NCBI GenBank assembly: GCA_964510235.1
Contig: CAZEBF010000001.1
Location: forward strand, 16,821 to 80,820
Source of the DNA: CAYUUR01 sp964510235
GTDB taxonomy: Bacteria > Patescibacteriota > Saccharimonadia > Saccharimonadales > CAYUUR01
Direction of reading: 5' to 3'
DNA length: 64,000 bases
A program made the translations under genes and the position numbers. The notes below the pieces were generated by a model, which worked only from the letters and a program-made list of their open reading frames with translations, was not told the DNA's origin and did no database searches. This document shows positions 16,630 to 25,130 of this stretch, piece after piece. The first letter of the stretch is position 1. Every line of letters begins with the position of its first letter.

Positions 16630-17727
16630 CTAGTGAACAGCTTTTTTATTAATCGAGTGGATAGCGACTCGTTCTCCGAGCCAAAAGCACAGTGTTAGAA
16701 TACTAACGACGACAAAGACCGGGTAGGCCCGGTTCACACCATCTACAAGTTGGTTCTGGAATATACAGACTGCGTCTTGTTGGCAACGCTGAGATAGTGT
16801 GCCTGTTGATGACAGGTTAACTTCTTTAACTCCATCTACGATCACAACTGTCTGAAAGATCACTTTAGATCCATTGATATCGGTTACTTCAATGATGACA
16901 CGGTACTGGCCAGGTTTATCATATTGACGCGTCAAAGTGTACTCACCCGCCTCATCATAGACTCGTGTAGTTTGCCGTCCATCACCCCACCTGATAAGTA
17001 CGCTGTATGGACCCTGCCCACCAACAATGGTAAACGAAACACGAGCTTCCTTCTTAACCTGATCAACCCGGAAGTAGCCTTTAGAGGTCACCAGTAGGTC
17101 GGCTGGAGCTTGACCCACTGTACCGGTATTTGGCGGATTTGGACTATTAGTACCAGGTGTTTGTGGGTCAGTCGGGTTCAAAACTGGCGCGTCGTAAAAT
17201 ACTGTAGTGGTAGTGGAGTCTGGACCGTACTGGCTAATCACATCTCGAGTTCTTGCCACCAACGCATTGCTACCAGTGATTAGTGTCACTATCAGGCTAA
17301 ATGTCCCTGTGGGGCTACACACTACTGAACCAGCTAAATCACCGTTGCGATACAACTCTACAATAAAATCATGGTCACAGGTTCCCTCTATGGTTACAGT
17401 GTTGGCAGTAAATTGCTGTCCGTTAATCGGCTGCTGGATTACAGCAGGTACTGATGGAGGTGAACCAGGCACCAGTCCTGACAACTGAATATCTCCAGAT
17501 TCGGTAGCACCCTGAACAACAGTGTGTCGCACGAACATCAGGCAGCCCATCGTAAACAGTATCAAAAAAAAGATGAGTGCATACGAAGTCTGGTGATACG
17601 GTAATCGCTTACCAGTGTGAGTATGATGGCTGTAGTGAACCGGCCTACGCTTAGGGTGTGGGTGAGCTTTGGCATGACGCACCTGGCTAGTTGAAGCCGT
17701 TCGAGATTTATTTCTTCGTGCTACCAT
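16630..17727 (-). CDS. Membrane protein with Ig-like and PKD-like domains (365 aa)
   Basis: Start taken at the ATG at 17727 (MVARRNKSRT); a start at 17784 would overlap the upstream gene by 77 nt. A basic His-rich cytoplasmic stretch leads to a membrane segment (about residues 56-75), then an Ig-like domain (IQQPINGQQFTANTVTIEG...NGDLAGSV), a Pro/Asn/Thr-rich linker, and a PKD-type domain (VLIRWGDGRQTTRVYDEAGEYTLTRQY followed by QYRVIIEVTDINGS). A second membrane segment lies near the C-terminus (AYPVFVVVSILTLCFWLG). It overlaps the DUF916-like gene by 20 nt and precedes the giant gene, so it may anchor or scaffold the surface complex. Confidence 0.7.
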   Translation of the reverse strand: MVARRNKSRTASTSQVRHAKAHPHPKRRPVHYSHHTHTGKRLPYHQTSYALIFFLILFTMGCLMFVRHTVVQGATESGDIQLSGLVPGSPPSVPAVIQQPINGQQFTANTVTIEGTCDHDFIVELYRNGDLAGSVVCSPTGTFSLIVTLITGSNALVARTRDVISQYGPDSTTTTVFYDAPVLNPTDPQTPGTNSPNPPNTGTVGQAPADLLVTSKGYFRVDQVKKEARVSFTIVGGQGPYSVLIRWGDGRQTTRVYDEAGEYTLTRQYDKPGQYRVIIEVTDINGSKVIFQTVVIVDGVKEVNLSSTGTLSQRCQQDAVCIFQNQLVDGVNRAYPVFVVVSILTLCFWLGERVAIHSINKKAVH

Positions 17728-18706
17728 TGTTCTTCGAGCGACCTTGCGCCTTCTTAACAATGTAGCGATTGTAGCGTCGGACAAAGAATACGATCAGAAC
17801 GATGGCTAGAATAACCAGAGCAATTAACTTATACGGTATTACCCAGAAAGTTATGGAATCAGATACGATAGTATTTCTCTCTCCATATACAACATCAGCC
17901 TGAACAGTATATCGACCAAACAGTAACTTATCGCTCAGTTCTTGTTCGAACTTTCGTGTACTACCTGGCAAGACGTTACCGCCATTTTCGTTAAGAGCGA
18001 AAGTTGTTACTTCACGTCCGAACATATTGCTTACCCTGATCGAACCAGTTGGTTTAAAGAATACGTTACCTGTGTTTGTGATTCGCTCAGCAATTGTAAC
18101 TGGTCCATATTCAAACATATTCCTTTTCTTACCGTTCTGTGCTGTATACATTTCACTTATGACAGCCTGCTCCGTTGTATCACCTGATACATTCACAAGC
18201 ATAAGAGTACCGACACTTGCTGATAATGAGACTCCTGTGTCTTCAAGTTCAGGTGGTGTGCCTGTAAACCGAATAACCCCAAAGTGACCACCTGGACTGG
18301 CATTGTCAGGAACGCGCAACGTTACCTTGACTGACTTTTGCTCACCCTTTTTTAGCGTTATTGCTGGAATTGAAACGATCCAAGATTTGATTGAATATGG
18401 ACTTTCCTCTTCCGCATCTAACAGCAGCTTTGGTTGACCATCTTCACCGTTAGCTACAAAGTCATTAATCTGTGACTTTATTACGAGAGTATCCTGTGTG
18501 ACATTGCGAACACGGATAGTAGAATTGATTACCTTGCCTGGATCTGCTTTTAATTCAATCAGAGGAGGCGAAATCTCCAACCCCTGTCCACTTTGGCCAT
18601 GCGCAATATCGGGCGTTATAAACATAAGCAACAAGATAGAAGCACTTGCAACAATACTCAACACTCTCTTCATATCAGTTGATGTCCCTCTTCCCCAAAC
18701 TCTCAT
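17708..18706 (-). CDS. DUF916-like secreted protein with C-terminal membrane anchor (332 aa)
   Basis: Signal peptide around residues 12-38 (MKRVLSIVASASILLLMFITPDIAHGQS), two beta-sandwich regions, and a C-terminal membrane segment (about 292-312, LIALVILAIVLIVFFV) with a basic tail. The first domain (GLEISPPLIELKADPGKVINSTI...RNVTQDTLVIKSQINDF) and LKKGEQKSVKVTLRVPDNASPGGHFGVIRF have the layout of DUF916/WxL-interacting proteins of Gram-positive bacteria, which bind peptidoglycan and partner WxL proteins. The start at 18706 is supported by TATACT 7 nt upstream. Family relation by architecture and motif style, not by search. Confidence 0.6.
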   Translation of the reverse strand: MRVWGRGTSTDMKRVLSIVASASILLLMFITPDIAHGQSGQGLEISPPLIELKADPGKVINSTIRVRNVTQDTLVIKSQINDFVANGEDGQPKLLLDAEEESPYSIKSWIVSIPAITLKKGEQKSVKVTLRVPDNASPGGHFGVIRFTGTPPELEDTGVSLSASVGTLMLVNVSGDTTEQAVISEMYTAQNGKKRNMFEYGPVTIAERITNTGNVFFKPTGSIRVSNMFGREVTTFALNENGGNVLPGSTRKFEQELSDKLLFGRYTVQADVVYGERNTIVSDSITFWVIPYKLIALVILAIVLIVFFVRRYNRYIVKKAQGRSKNNGSTKK

Positions 18707-18728
18707 TGGTAACAGTATATCAGATTAA

Positions 18729-19805
18729 CTAGAACGTTGCGGTTGCAATGTATGTCATTGTCGCAGTATACGTACCGGCCTCCGTTGCAGTATCGATATT
18801 AGCAATGTAGGCTACCTGATAACGACGAAATGACTCAGACGTGCCCTTGCTCGCAACACTATCAGCCGTAACAAACCGGAACTGATCGACAGTGTTATAG
18901 CTCGCTGCTGGCGTACCCGAGCCCGCACCGTCAGGGTCGGCACCAATATTCGGTGTAGCGTTGTCGCGCAGGTTCATTCCGAACTGCTCAGTTCCTGTTG
19001 TTGACGCAGTTTGAGACGCAAGTGCCGAAATAGTATTACCACCCGAAGTAAGCGTTGCTCCATTAACAGTAATCGCATAGCCACTTCCCCCGTTTGTACC
19101 TACACCCATCTGCGACAAACCAGTACCAGTAGTGCTTGCAGTTAGCGTTCCGAGAGCCACGGCGGAACCGGTCGCACCAGCACAGCTACTTGTTGTAATG
19201 CCACTCGTACCGGTACAAAAAGTAAGCGTCTCGTCAACAGTGGCGCTCACAGTGATTTGTTGGGCTGTACTTGCAGCGACGGTACCGGTATCAACTGCTG
19301 TTGTCCAGGCGGCGTCAGAAAAAGTACTAATACGTGCGAAGAATGTGGTGTTTTGAGCTGTAGGGTTGGTGACTCCGCCAAAGACAACAGTCTGAGATCC
19401 GGTTGGCGCTGCAACGTTACCGCTCTTCGATATACGCAGACTGCCTGCGGTTACAGTACTCACCGTCCAACCGGAGGCGTCACCAAGGTTGGTTGGCTGT
19501 GAGGCGAGTGTTGAGCTAGAGTTAACAAAACCTGATGGAATGGAACATGCTCCCGAGGCAGTCGTACAAATCTGGGCTTGCATTGATTGGATTACAGTAG
19601 CGGAAGGTACAGTAAAATTAAACGTATAGGTAACGCCCGTGCCTGCACCGGCGGAATTAGAGAGAGTCAACTTGCGAGCGGTTATTTGAGCTGCTGAAAC
19701 CTGAGCATTAAAGACAGACTGTAACGCAACCATCGCCAAGACAATGGCGATTACTATATAGGTTATTCGTTGGACTTTCTGCTGTGTCTGTGCAAATTTG
19801 GACAT
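18729..19805 (-). CDS. Secreted Thr/Ser/Ala-rich surface protein A (358 aa)
   Basis: N-terminal signal (residues 14-38, ITYIVIAIVLAMVALQSVFNAQVSA), then an all-beta protein almost free of charged residues. Its last 150 residues share a module with the next gene upstream: GYAI..NG, GTEQFGMNL, N..P..GADP, ASYNTVDQFRFV, Y..AYI.NI, GTYTATMTYIA. The start has AAGG about 12 nt upstream, and TACAAT lies farther up. It is the first of three genes before the giant one and probably a structural surface component. No known domain can be named with certainty. Confidence 0.65.
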   Translation of the reverse strand: MSKFAQTQQKVQRITYIVIAIVLAMVALQSVFNAQVSAAQITARKLTLSNSAGAGTGVTYTFNFTVPSATVIQSMQAQICTTASGACSIPSGFVNSSSTLASQPTNLGDASGWTVSTVTAGSLRISKSGNVAAPTGSQTVVFGGVTNPTAQNTTFFARISTFSDAAWTTAVDTGTVAASTAQQITVSATVDETLTFCTGTSGITTSSCAGATGSAVALGTLTASTTGTGLSQMGVGTNGGSGYAITVNGATLTSGGNTISALASQTASTTGTEQFGMNLRDNATPNIGADPDGAGSGTPAASYNTVDQFRFVTADSVASKGTSESFRRYQVAYIANIDTATEAGTYTATMTYIATATF

Positions 19806-19871
19806 GTTTGATTGTTACCTTAAGTGCTTTGCTAAATTGTACAATACATCATAAGCATAAACAACGACTTT

Positions 19872-20606
19872 CTAATATGTTCCTGTGCAAACAAGCGTCT
19901 GATTACCACTGTAACTTCCGCCTGCAGTGGTGTTAGCAGCGTTAATAATATACGACATAGTGTACTCGGTTAAGCCAGAGCTCGCTGCCGCTGAGGCTAT
20001 CGTTTCACCTGCGACATACCGAAAGTTGTTGGCCGTATTGTAGTTACCCGCGGCTGTACCGGATGAAAAACTACTATCTGGCGTCTGTACAGGGTTGGCG
20101 CCAAACGTTGTTGGCGAAGTGTTAGCAACGAGATTAACACCAAACTGCTCAGTACCGGGCACCGATGGCCCAGTTGAGCTCATGCCGGCCAACGTATAGA
20201 CACCTGTACTGGGCGGATTGCCGACTATTTGCACGATATATCCGTATGACGTGTAATTCAGGACACTAAATGTTGCGGTTGCAGTGGCCGTAACGGAGGT
20301 AGAAAGAGCACCAAAGTTGACATTCGCCGTGTCGACCGTACAGCTCAGTGATGGATCATTAGTAGTCACCGGGCCACTATCAGCCCTGAAGTTTGTCGAG
20401 CCACTTGGCCCACCGCCAACGCCGTTAACTGCTTGCTGACCGGGGGCTGTACCGTAATTAGTAGAAGAACTTTCTAGGCTTCCACCCGGTCCAATAAAGG
20501 ATTCGTCTATCTTAAAGTTGCTCGATGAACTCTGGGCAGACGCCAGGGTGCCACCAAAACAGAGCATAGAAACCACCAAGCAAACCCCTTCTAGAATCTT
20601 TCTCAT
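19872..20606 (-). CDS. Secreted surface protein B, paralogous module (244 aa)
   Basis: Signal peptide at residues 1-24 (MRKILEGVCLVVSMLCFGGTLASAQ). The mature protein ends in the module shared with protein A: GYIVQIVGN, GTEQFGVNL, ANTSPTTFGANP, AAGNYNTANNFRYVAGE, YTMSYIINA, GGSYSGNQTLVCTGTY. Before it lies SLSCTVDTANVNFGALSTS, like the start of WxL-type or spore-coat-U-type beta domains. TATAAT at 20616-20621 lies 9 nt before the ATG, with TTGCGT at 20639-20644 as the -35 (17-bp spacer). Confidence 0.65.
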   Translation of the reverse strand: MRKILEGVCLVVSMLCFGGTLASAQSSSSNFKIDESFIGPGGSLESSSTNYGTAPGQQAVNGVGGGPSGSTNFRADSGPVTTNDPSLSCTVDTANVNFGALSTSVTATATATFSVLNYTSYGYIVQIVGNPPSTGVYTLAGMSSTGPSVPGTEQFGVNLVANTSPTTFGANPVQTPDSSFSSGTAAGNYNTANNFRYVAGETIASAAASSGLTEYTMSYIINAANTTAGGSYSGNQTLVCTGTY

Positions 20607-20615
20607 GTACAAATC

Positions 20616-20644
20616 ATTATACGGAGTTGGTCACGACAACGCAA
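20616..20644 (-). promoter_or_regulatory. Strong promoter of surface protein B
   Basis: -35 TTGCGT (20639-20644), 17-bp spacer, -10 TATAAT (20616-20621), 9 nt before the ATG. One of the best sigma70-type matches in the window. Confidence 0.7.
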
Positions 20645-20665
20645 AGCGCTCACGCTTGCAAGGCA

Positions 20666-21709
20666 CTAGTTAACGCTAATGTAGACGCGGGCAGCTTGCT
20701 TATCTTTGAGGTCGTTGATATAGGTTTCGAGATTTTTGAAGTTAAAGACAACGTGCGCACCTTCGACTTTGTCTTCGTTCTTACTGATGGTCTTTACAAT
20801 TTCCAGGCTATAACCAGTGTTAATAATCCCTGAGGTCTCGCCAGCATTGAGTCGAAACAGTGCATCCGTCGTCTGAGCATTAATATCGCGATTTGACCGA
20901 TCAATAGCAAAACCAAATGTACCACCGCGTGCTTTGCTAACCTCATCCTCTGAGTACTGTCGGGCTACGTCCTCAAACTTACTACCATTTGTTAACAGCG
21001 CCAAAGCCTTCTCGGCGCGAGCCTGAGTGTCGGTATCAATCGCGGCTATGACTTTTTGCTCCAACAACCGTTGCTTGATAACACGGCGAAAATCATCTAC
21101 GGACCAGCCGAAGTTTTGCTTAAGCGCTTCCTCGTAGGCCTGTTCACTACCACCTAAACGGTTTTGACGTCGGAGCAGTGTAATCTGGTCTTCTACCTCT
21201 GTATTGCTGACACTAACATTGTTCTGTTTGGCCAATTCTTTGACGTAGGCATCATTAACTACCTTATCTATGGCTCGTTTTTTGTACTCCGCAAGCTGCT
21301 GTTGACCGGCTTCGGAGTTAAAGTCGAGCTTCTGTTGATTCTCATAGAAATAGATGTAGTGACGTAGTTCAAACAGATAGTTCTCGTAGGCCACAAAGCG
21401 TGAGCCGGTCTTGGCAATTGGGAACGGCACTACTTGTGTGACACGATACATAAAGCTCGATGTTGTCTCGAATCGATACAAGGCTGCTACTGAATAACTG
21501 AGGAAAATCACCGCTGCGGCGATAATGAGAGCAGTCGATATCATTACAATACGGTGTTTGGAATGCTGCAGTGGATATATATACTTACGGGCACTTCCTA
21601 GAACCTCTTCGCGGTGAGCGGCAACTGTCTCGTTTGTAATAGGACCTGACTTTGGAGCGTCAGGCGTCGACTTTTTGCGATTCAGTATCTTCTTAATTTT
21701 CTTCTTCAT
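20666..21709 (-). CDS. SurA/PpiC-like peptidyl-prolyl isomerase, membrane anchored
   Basis: 347 aa from the ATG at 21709, which has GAGG 4 nt upstream and overlaps the previous gene by 17 nt. Membrane segment at about 52-72 (IVMISTALIIAAAVIFLSYSVAALY). A SurA-N-like helical region (VNDAYVKELAKQNNVSVSNTEVEDQI... RQNFGWS-type VDDFRRVIKQRLLEQKV) is followed by a parvulin domain (LTNGSKFEDVARQYSEDEVSKARGGTFGFAIDR...DALFRLNAGETSGIINT...YSLEIVK). It would assist folding of exported proteins on the outside of the cytoplasmic membrane, such as the surface proteins encoded downstream. Confidence 0.85.
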   Translation of the reverse strand: MKKKIKKILNRKKSTPDAPKSGPITNETVAAHREEVLGSARKYIYPLQHSKHRIVMISTALIIAAAVIFLSYSVAALYRFETTSSFMYRVTQVVPFPIAKTGSRFVAYENYLFELRHYIYFYENQQKLDFNSEAGQQQLAEYKKRAIDKVVNDAYVKELAKQNNVSVSNTEVEDQITLLRRQNRLGGSEQAYEEALKQNFGWSVDDFRRVIKQRLLEQKVIAAIDTDTQARAEKALALLTNGSKFEDVARQYSEDEVSKARGGTFGFAIDRSNRDINAQTTDALFRLNAGETSGIINTGYSLEIVKTISKNEDKVEGAHVVFNFKNLETYINDLKDKQAARVYISVN

Positions 21710-22277
21710 AATCCTCTTCTTGGACGTCGTCATCTTGCAAATAGGTTTCCACCCCATGTTCGCGTAAGATCAACGCTATTTGCTTTACGACTTTGGCGGG
21801 ATGATGGATATCTTTGATAACCAGGTCACCGATATACGTCTGTATAAGTATTGTACCAAATCTCAGCAGGGTTTCCTGCATACCCGAGATTTCGTAGTTG
21901 AGTGATTTTATCTGCTGCAAACTGATATCAACGACTGACTTATGGAACAGGCCCTTCTGACTGATCTGGATGAGTCGCTGGTCAGTCACAATAAATACAC
22001 TGAAGTACCAGGCAATCCAAGCTGGCGCGAACAGCACAATCATCAGAATGAAACCAGCTGCCAGACCGCCAAAAAAATAGCTGTACTCTGGTTTAACTAA
22101 CGCTGGTAAAGTACCGAGTAGCAGACCAAGCATGCCAAAGATCAGCCCTTTACGCATTACCACAGGGTGACGACGAAATACTAATAGAACGTCTTCGTCA
22201 TCAAACTGATCATCGAAGTACTTCTGTTTTTCTGGTTCGGTGTGCGATTTTGCAGCGTTCTTGCCAGCTTTTGCCAT
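21693..22277 (-). CDS. PH-domain (YdbS/bPH2-type) membrane protein
   Basis: 194 aa from the ATG at 22277. DEDVLLVFRRHPVVMRKGLIFGMLGLLLG, then two membrane segments (about 58-98), a cytoplasmic bacterial PH domain (FIVTDQRLIQISQKGLFHKSVVDISLQQIKSLNYEISGMQETLLRFGTILIQT), and an acidic tail. Such proteins may bind lipids or other proteins; role unknown. TACGCT lies 6 nt before this ATG; a GTG at 22313 is an alternative start. It is in an operon with the foldase gene. Confidence 0.75.
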   Translation of the reverse strand: MAKAGKNAAKSHTEPEKQKYFDDQFDDEDVLLVFRRHPVVMRKGLIFGMLGLLLGTLPALVKPEYSYFFGGLAAGFILMIVLFAPAWIAWYFSVFIVTDQRLIQISQKGLFHKSVVDISLQQIKSLNYEISGMQETLLRFGTILIQTYIGDLVIKDIHHPAKVVKQIALILREHGVETYLQDDDVQEEDYEEEN

Positions 22278-22334
22278 AGCACTAGCGTAATCGTTTTGAC
22301 AGGAATAGTCCACCCGTTAGAGTAGCCAACTATC

Positions 22335-22409
22335 TGGTACCCCCACTACGATTCGAACGTAGATCTTTTCCTTAGGACGGAATTGCTCTATCCATTGAGC
22401 TATAGGGGC
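22335..22409 (-). tRNA. tRNA-Arg(CCT)
   Basis: 75 nt. Acceptor GCCCCTA / TGGGGGT, D-arm GCTC / GAGC, anticodon loop GTCCTAA (anticodon CCT), T-arm CTACG-TTCGAAT-CGTAG, discriminator A, CCA encoded. The first anticodon-stem pair is an A-A mismatch. Confidence 0.93.
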
Positions 22410-22436
22410 AAAACGGCCGCTTTGTCTGCGGCCGAT
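22410..22436 (-). terminator. Terminator after ndk
   Basis: CGGCCGC (22414-22420) / GCGGCCG (22428-22434) with a 7-nt loop and T4 on the minus strand. It lies between the ndk stop and the 5' end of tRNA-Arg, separating the two units. Confidence 0.7.
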
Positions 22437-22441
22437 TGTTT

Positions 22442-22999
22442 TTAGGCGTGTGTTAATTTTTCGTGCACTGTTTCGTACTTGTACAGTTCGTTATCGTCAA
22501 ACCACATGCTGATCTCTTGTTTGGCTTCATCAACCGCACCGGAGGCGTGCACCAAGTTAGCTGCACCCTTCTTTTGCAGTGAAGCACGTCCCAGACTCAA
22601 GTGTGCGTAATCACCGCGGATAGTACCAGGAGCGGAATCTTTTGGACCAGTCGAACCAACCATTTTACGAACCACTTCGACAGCATGACCACCTTCTAGC
22701 ACAAAGGCTATTACTGGTGAACTATTCATGAATGAACGAGTAGCGCTAACAATCATTTCACCAATTTCTTCAATCGTTTCACTATACTCGACGCCATATC
22801 CATCCCAATCAAGCTTTGTCTTGTTGCCGACAATTGGTACTAATTCATCAGGATAGTGTTTTTTAAGCAGTTCCATACCTGGGATCATCATCTTCATACC
22901 AACAATTTTGAATCCAGCGCGTTCAAAGCGAGCGATAATTTCGCCAGCGAGGCCTCGTTGTACTGCGTCTGGCTTGAGAATAACTAATGTTCGTTCCAT
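22442..22999 (-). CDS. ndk: Nucleoside diphosphate kinase
   Basis: 185 aa; transfers the gamma phosphate of ATP to NDPs through a phospho-His. ERTLVILKPDAVQRG opens the fold; GTIRGDY and NLVHASGAVDEAKQEI give the catalytic His (H151). Longer than the usual 140 aa: there is an insert around residues 51-80 (DELVPIVGNKTKLDWDGYGVEY) and another before the His (LSLGRASLQKKGA). Inserts of this kind also occur in archaeal-type NDKs. AAGGGA lies upstream of the ATG. Monocistronic, bounded by its own terminator. Confidence 0.93.
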   Translation of the reverse strand: MERTLVILKPDAVQRGLAGEIIARFERAGFKIVGMKMMIPGMELLKKHYPDELVPIVGNKTKLDWDGYGVEYSETIEEIGEMIVSATRSFMNSSPVIAFVLEGGHAVEVVRKMVGSTGPKDSAPGTIRGDYAHLSLGRASLQKKGAANLVHASGAVDEAKQEISMWFDDNELYKYETVHEKLTHA

Positions 23000-23112
23000 G
23001 ACTTCCCTTCACTTATTTCTTGCTACTAAAAGCACATTCTAACAGATGTGAAGTCGCATAACAAACCAATGCCCAGCGACAGCGGCGCAATCGTGTCGTA
23101 CAATATAAGCAT

Positions 23113-24042
23113 ATGTTGTTTACCAAAGCCAAAACTGATTTTCTGGAGTACCTAGAGATAGAGCAGAACCGCTCACAGAAAACTATCGCTAATTATGATC
23201 ACTACCTAACAAGACTAAGTGACTACGCTGGCGACGACATCAAAGTGGCCGATATCGACCCCGAGATGATTCGCAAATGGCGACTATGGCTGAACCGACT
23301 TGGCACCAATACTAGCGACGAGCTACAAAAGACAACTCAGAATTATCACCTAATCGCACTAAGGAGCTTTCTGAAGTTTTGCTCCAAACGCGACATCCCT
23401 GCTCTGTCAGCTGACAAGATTGAGCTAGCGCGCACCGTTCGCAAACAAGTCACATTTCTAAACGCTGACGAAGTACTGAGACTCTTCGAACAAACTGACA
23501 CATCTACACTTGGCGGCCTTCGTGACCGAGCAATTTTGGAATTGCTCTTCTCTAGCGGCTTGCGTGTGTCTGAGCTGGTTGGCCTCAATCGTGATCATGT
23601 AAACCTCAAACGCCGAGAGTTCATGGTGCGCGGTAAAGGACAGAAAGACCGCCCAATATTCATAAGCCCACTGGCGGCTGAATGGATCCAAAAATACCTT
23701 GATGCTCGCCAGGATACTGCACAAGCATTGTTTATCCGCCACGGTAAAGGTGGCGCCAGGACTGTCGACACCAGTGGAAACTACAATCGACTGACCGCCC
23801 GTAGCATCCAGCGCATGGTGGCCCGCTATGCCCTGCTGGCAGGCATCACTAAGCATGTTTCACCCCATACGTTACGCCACAGTTTTGCGACTGATCTGCT
23901 GATGAACGGGGCTGATTTACGCTCTGTGCAGGCCTTGTTAGGCCACAGCAACATCGCCACTACCCAGATCTACACCCACGTAACCGACCCACATCTCAAA
24001 TCGGTTCACGAAAAGTTTCACCGCCACGGCGACGACGCCTAA
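23113..24042 (+). CDS. xerC: Tyrosine recombinase XerC/XerD-type
   Basis: 309 aa. N-terminal SAM-like core-binding domain (residues 5-90), catalytic domain with R in GLRVSELVGL, K in RGKGQKDRP, H-x-x-R in HTLRHSFATDLL, H in LGHSNIATT and the nucleophilic Y in QIYTHV: all active residues are present. Probably the single housekeeping Xer that resolves chromosome dimers at dif, working with FtsK at 51307-53517. TACAAT at 23099-23104 lies 8 nt before the ATG (leaderless type). Its stop overlaps the stop of the convergent pilin-like gene by a few bases. I use the xerC symbol loosely; XerD or a lone XerH/S-type are alternatives. Confidence 0.88.
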   Translation: MLFTKAKTDFLEYLEIEQNRSQKTIANYDHYLTRLSDYAGDDIKVADIDPEMIRKWRLWLNRLGTNTSDELQKTTQNYHLIALRSFLKFCSKRDIPALSADKIELARTVRKQVTFLNADEVLRLFEQTDTSTLGGLRDRAILELLFSSGLRVSELVGLNRDHVNLKRREFMVRGKGQKDRPIFISPLAAEWIQKYLDARQDTAQALFIRHGKGGARTVDTSGNYNRLTARSIQRMVARYALLAGITKHVSPHTLRHSFATDLLMNGADLRSVQALLGHSNIATTQIYTHVTDPHLKSVHEKFHRHGDDA

Positions 24043-25130
24043 GGGTTACAGGCTGCTTGTTGAGCAGCGCTTTGAGCTGGCGTAAGAGTGATGTTTGGCT
24101 CGTTAGCGCTATTAACATCATTAACCGACTCTCCGGGTAGTGTATAGAATCTTTTACATAGTGTCGTAAAAGTTTGTAGCGCGTACTCCGGGAAGACTGC
24201 ACCAGCGTTGGTGAGCGGCACGTTTACTTGAACACGACGCACCACGTCAGCCGCCTTACCAGTCACATCTATCTTAGCCTGACCATTCTTAAGCTCCTGA
24301 ACCTGTCCGTCATCAGCGAACGACTGCACCAGTATGCTGGATGGGCTGTAGATGGCTTTAAGCCTAATGTAATACGAGCTTCGAGTGAGTCCTGTTAAAC
24401 GCACCTTACAGAAAGGCTCACGAGAGACATTGCAATTACCATTCACAAACAAGCCTTGTTGTCCGGGAGTTGGTGTTACAGCCGGAACTGGTTGCGAGGT
24501 AGTTCCATTACCGGCATTTGGATACAAGAACGCTTGGTACGTATCGGTAATTTGCTGATTACGCGAAGGGACGTCAGGTATCAGCATCAGACGTACAACG
24601 CCTGTCGTATCGCCCCATCGATTCTCTGGAGTAAGTAAGTGCGTCGGCGACCAAGTAGGGTCTGCAAAACGAGCATCTGTGGGACGTTGATCTGGCACCT
24701 GCCAGTTAATTTCAAGATTACGTACTGGTTGTCCATTAGCAGTCTCGACTTTCATTACCCATGAGGCACCATCAGGGTCAATTCTTGTCTGTAATCCGGT
24801 CGGCGTGACATCCATAAGTACGCAGGTAAACGATACATTATTGCCTAAGCTTGCTTGATCCATAATTCCAACTTGTGGGGTATCTTCACAACTGTCAACA
24901 TCGCTCAGTGTTGCTAGATTGCCATCTATGTAATCACGCGCCACGTTCACACCACTCTCCGCTGCATAAAACGCTTGGGTGCTCAGCTGTTGATCCAGAG
25001 CTTGCCTTTGCTCACGACGCATCAGTGTGGCAAAACCAACGATGATAAGCGTCACGATTCCGAGAATGATAAGCGTAACAGTGATGGCTGCCAGGCCTGA
25101 CTCATTACGACGTAAAGTTGTCTGAGACAT
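24039..25130 (-). CDS. PilX-like minor pilin-associated protein (363 aa)
   Basis: Begins NESGLAAITVTLIILGIVTLIIVGFATLMRREQRQALDQQLSTQAFYAAESGVNVARDYI. This is the PilX N-terminal type: a hydrophobic helix after E-S-G, then the AFYAAESG-x-N-x-A motif. The rest is a large beta-rich domain with one Cys pair region (NGNCNVSREPFCKV). It starts in a TAATG overlap with the upstream gene, so it is the last of four coupled pilin-like genes. Likely a minor pilin that caps or primes the type IV pilus, as the GspK/PilX group does. Confidence 0.75.
   Translation of the reverse strand: MSQTTLRRNESGLAAITVTLIILGIVTLIIVGFATLMRREQRQALDQQLSTQAFYAAESGVNVARDYIDGNLATLSDVDSCEDTPQVGIMDQASLGNNVSFTCVLMDVTPTGLQTRIDPDGASWVMKVETANGQPVRNLEINWQVPDQRPTDARFADPTWSPTHLLTPENRWGDTTGVVRLMLIPDVPSRNQQITDTYQAFLYPNAGNGTTSQPVPAVTPTPGQQGLFVNGNCNVSREPFCKVRLTGLTRSSYYIRLKAIYSPSSILVQSFADDGQVQELKNGQAKIDVTGKAADVVRRVQVNVPLTNAGAVFPEYALQTFTTLCKRFYTLPGESVNDVNSANEPNITLTPAQSAAQQAACNP

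Noticed and set aside
23113..24042. Integrase of a mobile element
   Set aside because: No attachment-site repeats, tRNA overlap or cargo genes adjoin it; with ftsK in the same region a housekeeping Xer is simpler.
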